Origin: JALZMG01 sp963739975
Lineage (GTDB): Bacteria; Actinomycetota; Acidimicrobiia; Acidimicrobiales; Ilumatobacteraceae
DNA length: 64,000 bases
Direction: 5' to 3'
Assembly (NCBI GenBank): GCA_963739975.1
Contig: CAVUCK010000025.1
Coordinates: 334,974 to 398,973, forward strand
Part shown: positions 17,519 through 25,695 of the stretch, in pieces
How positions within the stretch are numbered: position 1 is the first letter of the stretch
How the letters are laid out: each line of letters opens with the position of its first letter
Notes under the pieces: model-generated
Database searches by the model: none
What the model saw: only the letters and a program-made list of their open reading frames with translations
What the model was told of the DNA's origin: nothing
Program-made: the position numbers and the translations under genes

Positions 17519-18321
17519 ATGGTCGAGGTGGACGCCATGCGCGTCGAGCAGCCGCTCGATCTGTCCGCATCACGACACGTCCGAGACGTTCGGCTGGGAC
17601 AAGGCGGAGGCCAAGGAGGCGCTCGGCCCGGAGCTCGAGCAGTTGGCCGAGTTGCAGAAGCGACTGTTCGCCCAACGTCGCCAGGCGGTGCTCGTGGTGC
17701 TCCAGGCAATGGACGCCGCCGGCAAGGACGGCGTCATCCGCTCGGTGTTCACGGGCATCAACCCGGCCGGCGTTGCGGTGCACAGCTTCGGCGTCCCGAG
17801 CGAGGAAGAGGCCGAGCACGACTTCCTGTGGCGGGTCCACCAGGCGTGCCCGCGGCGGGGCACCATCGGCGTGTTCAACCGCAGCCACTACGAGGACGTG
17901 CTCGTGGTGCGGGTCAAGGAGCTGGCGCCGCCCGAACGCTGGCAGGCGCGCTACGAGCTGATCCGCCGCTTCGAGGCCGGGCTGGTCGCCGAGGACACGG
18001 CGATCGTCAAGCTGTTCCTGCACGTCTCGGCCGACGAGCAGCGCCGAGCGGCTGCAGGACCGCATCGACTCGCCCGACGAGCGGTGGAAGTTCCGCCTCG
18101 GTGACCTCGACGACCGCGCCCGCTGGGACGACTTCATGGCCGCCTATCACGACGCGCTGGAGCGCACCTCCACAAACGACGCGCCGTGGTACGTCGTGCC
18201 CGGCGACCGCAAATGGGTCCGCAACCTCGCCGTGGCCAAGATCCTGCGCCACCACCTGACCGCACTCGACCCGCAGTACCCGGAGCCCGACGACGACCTC
18301 GAGGGCGTCGTCGTCCCGTAG
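17519..18321 (+). CDS. Polyphosphate kinase 2 family protein, frame disrupted
   Basis: PPK2 enzymes transfer phosphate between polyphosphate and nucleotides (ADP/AMP to ATP or the reverse) in the cytoplasm. The product starts MRVEQPLDLS. Walker A AMDAAGKDGVIRSVFTG is near residue 65, then FGVPSEEEAEHDFLWRVH, then GVFNRSHYEDVLVVRV (Walker B-like region). The C-terminal APWYVVPGDRKWVRNLAVAK is the family lid/terminal signature. One extra base near 17567 and another near 18045 break the frame. Removing each restores a full-length, canonical PPK2 of about 266 residues, so these are most likely sequence errors. It stands alone between the peptide importer and the molybdenum hydroxylase operon. Confidence 0.83.
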
Positions 18322-18327
18322 ACCACC

Positions 18328-18392
18328 CATCCGAGTGTTTCCGTGCATCCGAGTGTTTCGTGAGGGGAAGCCCCTCACGAAACACTCGGATG
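18328..18392. repeat. Nested inverted repeat, family A copy 1 (CATCCGAGTGTTT)
   Basis: A direct copy of the core at 18328-18341 is followed by a perfect 22-bp inverted pair, 18346-18367 and 18371-18392, separated by only 3 nt. It lies between the PPK2 stop and the start of the FAD subunit gene, with both genes on the plus strand. Family members recur at 32375-32457 and 40681-40763. Confidence 0.96.
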
Positions 18393-18400
18393 ACGGTTCG

Positions 18401-18406
18401 TACACT
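18401..18406 (+). promoter_or_regulatory. Leaderless -10 box TACACT for the hydroxylase FAD subunit
   Basis: TACACT ends 7 nt before GTG 18414. The surrounding GGTTCGTACRCT context is shared with 32459-32470, also directly downstream of a family A element. Confidence 0.5.
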
Positions 18407-18413
18407 TCGGCCG

Positions 18414-19280
18414 GTGTCCGTGCTGACCCCGACGTCGCTCGACGAGGCGCTGGCCGCGCTCGTCGACGTGCCGACGGCGATGGTGCTGGCAGGCGGTACG
18501 GACGTGATGGTGGAGGTCAACGAGTCGCGGCTGGCCGTGGCCGACGACCGGGCCGTGCTGTCGGTGCGCCGGCTGCCAGAGCTGCGCGGGTGGGTCCATG
18601 ACCCGGTGGCCCGCACGCTGCGCCTCGGCGCCGCCGTGACCTACGCCGAGCTGGAGCGGCCGCCCCTGTCCGACCTCGTGCCGGCGCTGGCCCAGGCGGC
18701 GCGCACCGTCGGCTCCCCGCAGATCCGCAACGCGGCGACCATCGGGGGCAACCTCGCCACGTGCTCGCCGGCCGGCGACGGGCTCCCCGTCCTCGCCGCG
18801 CTGGACACCGTGGTCGAGGTGCGCTCGGCCACCGGTGGCCGCGAGGTGCCGGTCGCCGAGTTCATGCTCGGCGTCAAGCGCACGGCGCTGCAGCCGGGGG
18901 AGCTGATCACCGCCGTGACCGCGCCCGTCCTCGATGGCTGGCAGGGCTACGCCAAGGTCGGCATCCGCAACGCCATGGTCATCGCCATCGCCAGCGCCTG
19001 CCTCGCCGTCGACCGGCCCAGCCGATCGGTGCGCCTGGCCCTCGGATCCGTCGCACCGACCGTCGTCCGGGCGGACGCCGCCGAGGCGCATGCGGCCGTC
19101 GCGGCCGACTGGGCGGCGGGATCGATCAGCGTCGACGACGCGACGCGGGCCGGCGAGCTGGCGGCCGCTGCGACCAGCCCGATCGACGACCACCGGGCCA
19201 CCGCCGCCTACCGCCGGCGCGCCGTCGAGGTCCTCACCCGTCGCCTCCTCCAGCGCGCCTTCCCGGGAGCGCCGGCGTGA
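18414..19280 (+). CDS. Molybdenum hydroxylase FAD-binding subunit (CoxM/XdhB-like)
   Basis: A 288-residue FAD subunit of a xanthine-dehydrogenase/CO-dehydrogenase-type enzyme. The FAD pyrophosphate loop AMVLAGGTDVMVEV lies near residue 25 and the second FAD motif IRNAATIGGNLATCSPAGD near 105. VKRTALQPGELITAV and a C-terminal CO_deh_flav_C domain follow. It passes electrons from the iron-sulfur subunit to the final acceptor. GTG 18414 is chosen because it follows a leaderless -10 box and excludes the family A repeat; ATG 18389 would begin inside the repeat. The order FAD subunit, 2Fe-2S subunit, Mo subunit matches many actinobacterial xanthine or CO dehydrogenase operons. Confidence 0.9.
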   Translation: MSVLTPTSLDEALAALVDVPTAMVLAGGTDVMVEVNESRLAVADDRAVLSVRRLPELRGWVHDPVARTLRLGAAVTYAELERPPLSDLVPALAQAARTVGSPQIRNAATIGGNLATCSPAGDGLPVLAALDTVVEVRSATGGREVPVAEFMLGVKRTALQPGELITAVTAPVLDGWQGYAKVGIRNAMVIAIASACLAVDRPSRSVRLALGSVAPTVVRADAAEAHAAVAADWAAGSISVDDATRAGELAAAATSPIDDHRATAAYRRRAVEVLTRRLLQRAFPGAPA

Positions 19281-19295
19281 CCCGCCTCGCTCTGG

Positions 19296-19397
19296 GTGAG
19301 CGAACAGAACAGATCCGGCGTTTTCGCTCACGCAGAAGCCGGGCCCGTTCTCTGCGTGAGGGAATTGGACGGATCCGTGCTGTTCGCTCACGCAGAA
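19296..19397. repeat. Nested inverted repeat, family F (GTGAGCGAACAG arms)
   Basis: Outer arms 19296-19317 and 19370-19391 are reverse complements over 22 bp with two mismatches. Inner TTCGCTCACGCAGAA (19323-19337) pairs imperfectly with 19349-19365. A further copy of GCTCACGCAGAA starts at 19386. The element fills the gap between the FAD and 2Fe-2S subunit genes of one operon. Related GAGCGAACAG sequence occurs at 24882 and in the 65-bp tandem array. Confidence 0.88.
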
Positions 19398-19410
19398 CGG
19401 GGGGAGCGGC

Positions 19411-19899
19411 GTGAGCGAGGCGTACCGGTTGCACGTCAACGGCCGGACCCACGATGTGGCCGACTCGTGGATCGGCGAGAGCCTGCTCTTCGTGCTGCGT
19501 GAGCGACTCGGGTTGCTCGGCGCCAAGGGGGCCTGCGAGCAGGGGGAGTGCGGGTCGTGCACCGTGCTCGTCGACGGCGACCTCGTCTGCTCGTGCCTCG
19601 TGCTGGCGGCCAGCGCCGTCGACCAGCCGATCACGACCATCGAGGGCCTGGCCGAGCCGGGCGCGCCGACCGACGTGCAGCGGGCCTTCGTCGACGCCGG
19701 CGCCGTGCAGTGCGGCTTCTGCACTCCCGGGTTGATCGTCGCCGTCCACGCCCTGCTCGATCGAGAAGCGCACCCGACGGTCACGCAGATCCGCGAAGAG
19801 CTGTCCGGGAACATCTGCCGCTGCACCGGGTACGGCCGGATCATCGACGCCGTCCAGCGCGTCGCCGCCGAGCGCGCCGCCGCCGAAGTCGGCCCATGA
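19411..19899 (+). CDS. Molybdenum hydroxylase 2Fe-2S subunit (CoxS/XdhC-like)
   Basis: A 162-residue iron-sulfur subunit. The plant-type 2Fe-2S motif CEQGECGSCTVLVDGDLVCSC is at residues 47-67. The second cluster has CGFCTPG at about 105 and NICRCTGYGRI at about 137, giving the canonical eight-cysteine set. It relays electrons from the Mo centre to FAD. GTG 19411 follows the family F repeat directly. The TGA overlaps the ATG of a micro-ORF (ATGA) that leads into the large-subunit gene. Confidence 0.93.
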   Translation: MSEAYRLHVNGRTHDVADSWIGESLLFVLRERLGLLGAKGACEQGECGSCTVLVDGDLVCSCLVLAASAVDQPITTIEGLAEPGAPTDVQRAFVDAGAVQCGFCTPGLIVAVHALLDREAHPTVTQIREELSGNICRCTGYGRIIDAVQRVAAERAAAEVGP

Positions 19900-19991
19900 C
19901 GACGATTGCGTTCCCCGGCAACGCAGGCCATTGCTGGCCGCTCCCTCGCTGGCGCTCGGTCGCTCGCATCAGCGACAGGCTGCACCGATGA
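19896..19991 (+). other. Micro-ORF in repeat family C (copy 1), coupled on both sides
   Basis: ATG 19896 overlaps the TGA of the 2Fe-2S subunit gene. The 31-codon frame starts MTTIAFPGNAGHCWPL and its TGA overlaps ATG 19988 of the Mo subunit gene. The 5' part contains the repeat core GCGTTCCCCGG. ATGAC occurs at both ends of the insert, as if the start region had been duplicated around it. Whether the peptide is made or matters is unknown. Confidence 0.4.
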
Positions 19992-22318
19992 CCACCCTCG
20001 AGCGCCCGCCCAAGCAGCGCGTCGGTGCTGGCCGGCTGGGGGACTCGGCGGTCCGGCCCGACGGCATCCCCAAGGCCCAGGGCACGTTCGCCTTCTCGTC
20101 CGATCTGCCGATCGCCGGAGCGGCCTGGGGGGCGACGCTGCGCTCGCCCCACCCGTACGCCCGGATCCGCAGGCTCGACACGAGCGCGGCCTGGGACGTG
20201 CCCGGTGTCGCCGCAGTGATCACCGCCGACGACGTGCCCGGCCAGGCGACCTACGGCCTGATCGCCGCCGACCAGCCCGTGTTCGCCCGCGACGTGGTTC
20301 GCTTCGTCGGCGAGCCCGTGGCCGCCGTGGCCGCCGACCACCCCGAGACCTGCCGGCGCGCCCTGGCCGCGATCCACGTCGACTTCGAGGTGCTCGACCC
20401 GCTGCTCGACCCGGAGGCGGCCACCGACGCCAACACGCCGCCGATCCACCCCAACGGCAACGTGCTGCGCCACCAGCGCATCGTCGCCGGCGACCCGAAG
20501 GCCACCGGCGAGATCGTCGTCGAGGGCACCTACGAGCTCGGCATGCAGGACCAGGCGTTCCTCGGCCTCGAGGCGGCGGTGGCCGTTCCCGCCGACGACG
20601 GAAGCCGCGTCGACCTGCACATCGCCACCCAGTGGTTGCACGAGGACCGCAAGCAGATCGCCGCCTGCCTCGACCTCCCGGAGGACGCCGTCCGCCTCGT
20701 CCTTGGCGGCGTTGGCGGCGCCTTCGGTGCGCGCGAGGACATCAGCCTGCAGGTCCACACATGCCTCCTCGCCATGCGCCTCGGCCGGCCCGTGCGGATG
20801 GCCTACGACCGCGCCGAGAGCTTCCTCGGCCACGTCCACCGCCACCCGGCGTCGATCTGGATGCGCCACCACGCCACGGCGGACGGCCGGCTGGTCAAGA
20901 TCGAGGCCCGCTTCCTGCTCGACGGCGGCGCCTACGCGTCGACGTCGGCGGCGGTGCTGCTGAACGCCATCACGCACACCCAGGGCCCGTACCGCTGCGC
21001 CAACGCCGTCGTCGAGGGCTGGGCGGTGCGGACCAACCACCTGCCGTGCGGAGCCATGCGCGGCTTCGGCGTCGTGCAGGCCTGCTTCGCCCACGAGGGG
21101 CAGATGGATCAGCTCGCCGCCGCCTGCGGGCTCGATCCCGTCGAGCTGCGGCTGCGCAACGCCATGGTCACCGGCGACCGGCTGATCACTGGCCAAGTGG
21201 TGGAGAACGTCGCCCCGGTCGCCCGGTGCATCCGAGAGACGGCCGCGCTCCCGCTGCCGGACGCCCCGATCGGCACCGCGCCGGACCATGGTGACGACGA
21301 TCCGATGCGTCTGCCGGGGGGCGCCGGGCTGACTGCCGGCGCCGGTGACGTGCGCCGCGGCATCGGGTGGGGCGTGGCGATCAAGAACCTGATGTATTCC
21401 GAGGGGTTCGACGACTACTCCACGGCCCGCTGCCGCCTCGTCGACGGGGTGGCGACCCTGAAGTTCGCCACGTCGGAGGTCGGCCAGGGGTTCGTCACCA
21501 TCGCCCAGCAGATCGCCCGCAGCGTCCTCGGCGTCGACGTCGTGCTGCTCGACTCGATCGACACCGCCATCGGGTCGGCCGGGTCGACGTCGGCCTCGCG
21601 CCAGACCTGGATGAGCGGCGGTGCCGTGGACGCGGCCTGTCAGGCGGTGCGCCAGCGAATGCTCGAGCACGTCGCCACCGCCCGCGACGTCGACGTCGAC
21701 CGGCTCGTGATCGAGGACGACGAGATCGTCGATCGAGTGGACTCGTGGCGCATCCACCTGGGGGATGCCGCGCCTGGCGTCCTGTTCGACGAGACCGTCG
21801 AGTTCCACCACCGCCCGACCGAGGAGCTTGACGACGTCGGCCAGGGCAACTGCCACACGGCGTTCGCCTTCGTCGCCCACCGGGCCGTCGTGGACGTCGA
21901 CGCCGAGCTAGGACTCGTGAAGGTGGTGCAGGTGGCGACGGCTCAGGACGTCGGGCGGGCCCTCAACCCGCTGGCCGTGATCGGCCAGATCGAGGGGGGC
22001 ATCTCGCAGGGTCTCGGCCTGGCGGTGATGGAGGAGATCCTCCAGGTCGACGGCGTGGTGCGCAACGCCAGCTTCACCGACTACCTGCTGCCGACGTTCC
22101 TCGACATGCCCGACGTATTGGCGACGTTGGTCGAGGAGCCCGACCCGCTGGCACCGCTCGGGGCCAAGGGCGCCGGCGAACCGCCGTGCATCTCCGTCAC
22201 CCCGGCGATCGTCGCCGCCATCCGCGACGCGCTGGCCCAGTTCGACGCCGAGCGCGGTCGCACGGATCGCCGCCCGCTGGCGAGGGTCCCCGTGCGCCCG
22301 GCCGACATCGCCCTGTAG
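19988..22318 (+). CDS. Molybdenum hydroxylase large subunit (xanthine dehydrogenase/CoxL family)
   Basis: A 776-residue molybdopterin-binding subunit. The N-terminal hammerhead domain has GTFAFSSDLPIAGAAWGATL and VVRFVGEPVAAVAADHPET. The Mo-cofactor domain shows VGGAFGAREDISLQ, CGAMRGFGVVQACFAHE, EVGQGFVTIAQQ and the C-terminal LGAKGAGEPP with the catalytic glutamate of the xanthine-dehydrogenase class. The CO-dehydrogenase active-site cysteine loop (AYxCSFR) is not seen. It is therefore a purine/heteroaromatic hydroxylase rather than an aerobic CO dehydrogenase. The downstream phosphoribosyltransferase, creatininase and amidohydrolases support purine or related N-heterocycle catabolism. A 10-bp-stem hairpin follows the stop. 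Confidence 0.91.
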   Translation: MTTLERPPKQRVGAGRLGDSAVRPDGIPKAQGTFAFSSDLPIAGAAWGATLRSPHPYARIRRLDTSAAWDVPGVAAVITADDVPGQATYGLIAADQPVFARDVVRFVGEPVAAVAADHPETCRRALAAIHVDFEVLDPLLDPEAATDANTPPIHPNGNVLRHQRIVAGDPKATGEIVVEGTYELGMQDQAFLGLEAAVAVPADDGSRVDLHIATQWLHEDRKQIAACLDLPEDAVRLVLGGVGGAFGAREDISLQVHTCLLAMRLGRPVRMAYDRAESFLGHVHRHPASIWMRHHATADGRLVKIEARFLLDGGAYASTSAAVLLNAITHTQGPYRCANAVVEGWAVRTNHLPCGAMRGFGVVQACFAHEGQMDQLAAACGLDPVELRLRNAMVTGDRLITGQVVENVAPVARCIRETAALPLPDAPIGTAPDHGDDDPMRLPGGAGLTAGAGDVRRGIGWGVAIKNLMYSEGFDDYSTARCRLVDGVATLKFATSEVGQGFVTIAQQIARSVLGVDVVLLDSIDTAIGSAGSTSASRQTWMSGGAVDAACQAVRQRMLEHVATARDVDVDRLVIEDDEIVDRVDSWRIHLGDAAPGVLFDETVEFHHRPTEELDDVGQGNCHTAFAFVAHRAVVDVDAELGLVKVVQVATAQDVGRALNPLAVIGQIEGGISQGLGLAVMEEILQVDGVVRNASFTDYLLPTFLDMPDVLATLVEEPDPLAPLGAKGAGEPPCISVTPAIVAAIRDALAQFDAERGRTDRRPLARVPVRPADIAL

Positions 22319-22322
22319 CTCG

Positions 22323-22347
22323 GTTCACGCGTTCCTCACGCGTGAAC
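22323..22347 (+). terminator. Hairpin after the molybdenum hydroxylase operon
   Basis: A perfect 10-bp inverted repeat GTTCACGCGT / ACGCGTGAAC with a 5-nt loop starts 5 nt after the large-subunit stop. No T-run follows. It could be a T-less terminator or an operator for the next gene. Confidence 0.5.
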
Positions 22348-22394
22348 GCCGTGGTCCATGTCGCTCACAAGGCGCCGCTGGGACGTTGCGGGCC

Positions 22395-23072
22395 ATGAGC
22401 GAAACCGCTGACGTCACCGACTACCACGCCATCCACACCTGCCTGCGACGCGGCGGACGGGCCATCGCCGAAGCCGTCGGCTCACTGGACGTCTCGGACC
22501 GCCGTCGCGTCGACGCCCTGGCGCGCTACTGGGACGGCTACGCCAACGAGATGCTGGCCCACCACACGATCGAGGACGACATCTTCTTCCCGGCGCTCGT
22601 CGAACGGGTGCCCGTGGCCGCCGAGCACCTTGGCCGCATCGGCGAGGACCACCACCTGCTCGACGAGCTGATGGCCGAGGGCCACGCCGCCCTCGCCGGC
22701 GTGGTCGAGGGCGCCGCCACCGACCGCGCCGCCCACGTCCTCGGCCACCTCGACGTGATGATGAACCGGCACCTCGACTTCGAGGACGCCGAGCTGCTGC
22801 CGCTGTTCGCCAGCAACTTCGAACAAGACGAGTACGACCTGCTGCACACGGCGGCGATCAAGTCGCTGGGCTTCGGCAAGGCGACGTTCTTCGCCATCCC
22901 GTTCATCGGCTCGTGGCTCGACGACGACATGCGGGCCAAGATGCTCGGCACGGCCCCACTGCCGTTCAAGGTGCTGTACCGGGTGACCCGGCGGGGCCAC
23001 GAGCGCCTTGCCGCCCTTGCCCTCGGCGCCGCCCGCCACCGGGCCGGTGCACCGCTCGAGCTCGTGTCCTGA
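22395..23072 (+). CDS. Hemerythrin/HHE domain protein
   Basis: A 225-residue all-helical protein with the His/Glu pattern of hemerythrin-like cation-binding domains. HAIHTCLRRGGR is in helix 1, LAHHTIEDDIFFPALVE in helix 2, GEDHHLLDELMAEGHAAL in helix 3 and MNRHLDFEDAELLPLF in helix 4. These would ligate a di-iron centre for O2, NO or redox sensing. The C-terminal third (FFAIPFIGSWLDDD and PLPFKVLYRV) lies outside the domain and is moderately hydrophobic. ATG 22395 is preferred over the TTG three codons upstream. It is not obviously part of the heterocycle pathway. Confidence 0.83.
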   Translation: MSETADVTDYHAIHTCLRRGGRAIAEAVGSLDVSDRRRVDALARYWDGYANEMLAHHTIEDDIFFPALVERVPVAAEHLGRIGEDHHLLDELMAEGHAALAGVVEGAATDRAAHVLGHLDVMMNRHLDFEDAELLPLFASNFEQDEYDLLHTAAIKSLGFGKATFFAIPFIGSWLDDDMRAKMLGTAPLPFKVLYRVTRRGHERLAALALGAARHRAGAPLELVS

Positions 23073-23111
23073 CCGCTGCCGATCGCCGAGCCGAGCCCCC
23101 GCCGGCGCGGA

Positions 23112-23117
23112 TAGGTT
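23112..23117 (+). promoter_or_regulatory. Leaderless -10 box TAGGTT for the phosphoribosyltransferase
   Basis: TAGGTT ends 8 nt before ATG 23126. No Shine-Dalgarno is present. Confidence 0.5.
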
Positions 23118-23125
23118 CGCACCCG

Positions 23126-23623
23126 ATGGCCGACGAGCGGGAGATCATGGGCTGGCCGGACTTCGGGACGGCGTCGCGCGAGATCGCCCACATGGTCGTC
23201 GACGACGGGTACGAGCCGGACATGATCCTGGCCATCGCCCGCGGCGGCCTGCTGATCGGTGGCGCCCTCGGCTACGCGCTGTCGGTGAAGAACGTGTACA
23301 CGATGAACGTCGAGTTCTACGTCGGCGTCGACGAACGCCTCGAGGTGCCGCGGATCCTGCCGCCCGCCCCTGACTTCGTCGACCTCCACGACGCCCGGAT
23401 CCTGATCGCCGACGACGTCGCCGACACCGGCCACACGCTGCGCAGCGTGCAGCAGTTCTGTGCCGGCAAGGTCGGCGAGGTGCGCACTGCCGTGCTGTAC
23501 GAGAAGCCGCACTCTGTCGTGCAGTGCGACTACGTGTGGAAGCGCACCGCGCTGTGGATCAACTTCCCCTGGAGCGACAAGGGCCCCGTCGCCAAACGAG
23601 AGTGGGCGGTAAAAGACGCCTGA
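23126..23623 (+). CDS. Phosphoribosyltransferase (xanthine/hypoxanthine type)
   Basis: A 165-residue type I phosphoribosyltransferase. It has the substrate-proximal segment DMILAIARGGLLIGGALGYA and the 13-residue PRPP-binding signature ARILIADDVADTGHTL (acidic pair DD followed by DTGHT). It would convert a purine base and PRPP to the nucleotide. Length and motifs resemble the archaeal/actinobacterial XPRT/HPRT-like group. Its closeness to the molybdenum hydroxylase links oxidation and salvage of purines. The start is set by the leaderless box upstream. A family B repeat separates it from the convergent protease gene. Confidence 0.87.
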   Translation: MADEREIMGWPDFGTASREIAHMVVDDGYEPDMILAIARGGLLIGGALGYALSVKNVYTMNVEFYVGVDERLEVPRILPPAPDFVDLHDARILIADDVADTGHTLRSVQQFCAGKVGEVRTAVLYEKPHSVVQCDYVWKRTALWINFPWSDKGPVAKREWAVKDA

Positions 23624-23642
23624 GGAAGACGTTCTCTGCCCA

Positions 23643-23690
23643 ACTGGCCGTCGCAATGCGCCGGATCGGGCCGGTCGCTACGGCCAGAAC
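23643..23690. repeat. Inverted repeat, family B copy 2
   Basis: ACTGGCCGTCGCAATGCGCCGG pairs imperfectly with CCGGTCGCTACGGCCAGAA. The core CTGGCCGTCGCAA matches the copies at 9018 and 37046. It fills the gap between two convergent stop codons (23623 and 23694), where it could act as a bidirectional terminator. Confidence 0.8.
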
Positions 23691-23693
23691 GGG

Positions 23694-24776
23694 TTATGCC
23701 GGTTGGGGGAGCGCGGTGAGGCGGGCTTGCAGGGCCTTGGGGGGGACGACGCCGAGCAGGCGTCCGCCGCGCCACACGGTGACGACCGGACGCAACGGGT
23801 TGAGCTTGGGCAGCACGGACGCCAGCTCGTCGTCGGGGTCGGCCTGGGCCAGACGGTTGAACGGCGCCATCAGCGACGTCAGCATCACCCACGGGCGCTG
23901 CTCGGCCGGCACGGCCCACAGCTGGTCCTCGAGCACCAGCCCGCCGAGCTCGCCGTCGTCGTTGCGCACTGCCACGGCGCCCGCCCCGCCGAGTCGCGAG
24001 CGCTGCCAGATCATCGAGTCGGCGTCCATGTCGGCACCGGTCTCGGCCACCCCGAACCAGGTGAGGTCGCGGACCTTCAGGCCGTCGAGTCGCTGGCTGA
24101 CGTCGGCCAGCGAGATCTCGGCGCGGGCGTTGACGGCGATGAAGAAGCCCGTGATGGCGATGAACAAGCCCGGTCGACCGCTGAACGTCAACGAGAAGCC
24201 GAGGGCCACGAGCCCCCACCCGATGACCCGTCCCGCCTGCCCGGCCTCGCGCATCGCCCGGTAGCGGTTGCCGTGACGCCGCCAACGCACGGCTCGCACG
24301 ATCCGGCCGCCATCCAGGGGGGCGCCGGGCAGCAGGTTGAACACGGCGAGCACACCGTTGATGACGCCCAGCCAGCCGAGCACCTGGACCACCGAGGTGG
24401 GCCCGTCGGCGGCGTTCAACAGCAACGCGCTGCCGTAGGCCAGCGCCCCGACGGCCAGGCTGGCCAGCGGACCGGCGGCGGCGATCCACCCTTCGGCGCG
24501 CGGGGTGGTCGGGTCGCGCTCCAGACGGGCGAGGCCGCCGAGGGCCCACAGGTCGATCGACGTGGTGCCGACGCCGTAGTGGCGGGCAACGTAGGCGTGG
24601 GCCAGTTCGTGGGCCAGGATCGACACGAAGAAGGCGACGACACCGATCGTGGCGGCGGCGATGCCCAGCTCGTCGGCCAGCCCCCACCCGATCAGCAGGG
24701 CGACGATGAACGCGCTCCAGTGGATCCGCATCGTCGCGCCGGCGAGCCGGCCGAAGGAGAGCGATCCGTTGAGCAT
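23694..24776 (-). CDS. Site-2 protease family zinc metalloprotease with CBS domains (M50/Rip3-like)
   Basis: A 360-residue intramembrane protease. The zinc motif AHELAHAYVARHYG (HExxH) lies in the second TM segment and FNLLPGAPLDGGRIVRA carries the third ligand Asp. About five or six hydrophobic segments precede a C-terminal pair of CBS domains (about residues 240-355), as in the S2P group that includes mycobacterial Rip3. It probably cleaves a membrane anti-sigma factor or clears peptides, with CBS domains sensing a nucleotide. ATG 24776 begins MLNGSLSFGRLAGATMRIHW, the usual start. TAGCGT lies 16 nt upstream, further than in the leaderless set. Confidence 0.9.
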   Translation of the reverse strand: MLNGSLSFGRLAGATMRIHWSAFIVALLIGWGLADELGIAAATIGVVAFFVSILAHELAHAYVARHYGVGTTSIDLWALGGLARLERDPTTPRAEGWIAAAGPLASLAVGALAYGSALLLNAADGPTSVVQVLGWLGVINGVLAVFNLLPGAPLDGGRIVRAVRWRRHGNRYRAMREAGQAGRVIGWGLVALGFSLTFSGRPGLFIAITGFFIAVNARAEISLADVSQRLDGLKVRDLTWFGVAETGADMDADSMIWQRSRLGGAGAVAVRNDDGELGGLVLEDQLWAVPAEQRPWVMLTSLMAPFNRLAQADPDDELASVLPKLNPLRPVVTVWRGGRLLGVVPPKALQARLTALPQPA

Positions 24777-24905
24777 CGTGGGTCTTCGTCGAACGCTACC
24801 TGGCGAGCCCGCTCCAACGGGTGAGAGCCGGGTGTGAGCGAGCGTCCGGGCCGACCGCACACGGGACGGTCCGAGTGGGCGAGCGAACAGGAAGAACCAT
24901 GAGGG

Positions 24906-24911
24906 TAGGTT
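24906..24911 (+). promoter_or_regulatory. Leaderless -10 box TAGGTT for the creatininase gene
   Basis: TAGGTT ends 7 nt before GTG 24919. Immediately upstream lies a GAGCGAACAG segment related to the family F repeats. Confidence 0.5.
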
Positions 24912-24918
24912 CGGCGCC

Positions 24919-25695
24919 GTGTCCGGCCGCCGCTTCGCCGAGCTGCGGGCGCCCGAGGTGGCGCAGCGGTTGACGGCTCGCAGCGTGCTGTTGCAACCGC
25001 TCGGCGCGATCGAGCAGCACGGGCCGCACCTCCCGTTGCACACCGATCTGCTCATCGCCGACCGCGTCGCCGAAGCCGCCGTCGACCGGGTGGGCGACGA
25101 GCTCGACGTCTGGCTGCTCCCGTCGCTGGCCTACACGAAGTCCAACGAACACTCCTGGGCGCCCGGGACGATCTGGCTGTCGGCGACCACGATGCTCGCC
25201 GTGCTCGACGACGTCGGTCGCAGCATCGCCATGACGCCGGCCCGCCGGCTGGCCTTCCTCAACGGCCACGGCGGCAACAGCGCGCTGGTCAACGTCGCCA
25301 ACCGCGAGCTGCGGCTGCGCCACGGACTGATGACGTTCCTCACCCACCCGGGCGTCCCGCCGGACCAGGGCGGCTCCTCGCCGGCCGGCGAGCTGGGCAT
25401 GGGCGTGCACGCCGGGACCGACGAGACGTCGCTGATGCTCCACCTGGCGCCGGACCTCGTCGATCTCGCCGCCGCCGAGCGACGAGTTCCCGAGCACCTC
25501 GCCGCCAACACCTACGCCCGCTTCGGCGGTGCCGTGTCGTTCGGGTGGTTGTCGAGCGACTTCGCCGACGATGGCGTGATCGGTGATCCGACGGCGGCGA
25601 CTGCCGAGCGCGGGGCCCACGTCTTCGCCGGAGCGGTCGACGCCTGCTGCGCGGCGCTGGCCGAGATCGCCGCCTTCGAGTTCAGAGGCCGATGA
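24919..25695 (+). CDS. Creatininase family amidohydrolase
   Basis: A 258-residue metal-dependent amidohydrolase. LGAIEQHGPHLPLHTDLLIA carries the metal-binding Glu, His and Asp of the creatininase fold. FLNGHGGNSALVN is the second conserved block and HAGTDETSLML supplies another metal ligand. Members open cyclic amides such as creatinine or act in riboflavin/F420 and mycofactocin biosynthesis. Coupling by ATGA overlap to an M20 carbamoylase-type hydrolase favours ring opening followed by hydrolysis of a carbamoyl or ureido intermediate. Confidence 0.88.
   Translation: MSGRRFAELRAPEVAQRLTARSVLLQPLGAIEQHGPHLPLHTDLLIADRVAEAAVDRVGDELDVWLLPSLAYTKSNEHSWAPGTIWLSATTMLAVLDDVGRSIAMTPARRLAFLNGHGGNSALVNVANRELRLRHGLMTFLTHPGVPPDQGGSSPAGELGMGVHAGTDETSLMLHLAPDLVDLAAAERRVPEHLAANTYARFGGAVSFGWLSSDFADDGVIGDPTAATAERGAHVFAGAVDACCAALAEIAAFEFRGR

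Noticed and set aside
18414..22318. Aerobic carbon monoxide dehydrogenase operon
   Set aside because: The large subunit lacks the cysteine-containing CO-dehydrogenase active-site loop and has the GAKGAGEPP glutamate region of the xanthine-dehydrogenase class.
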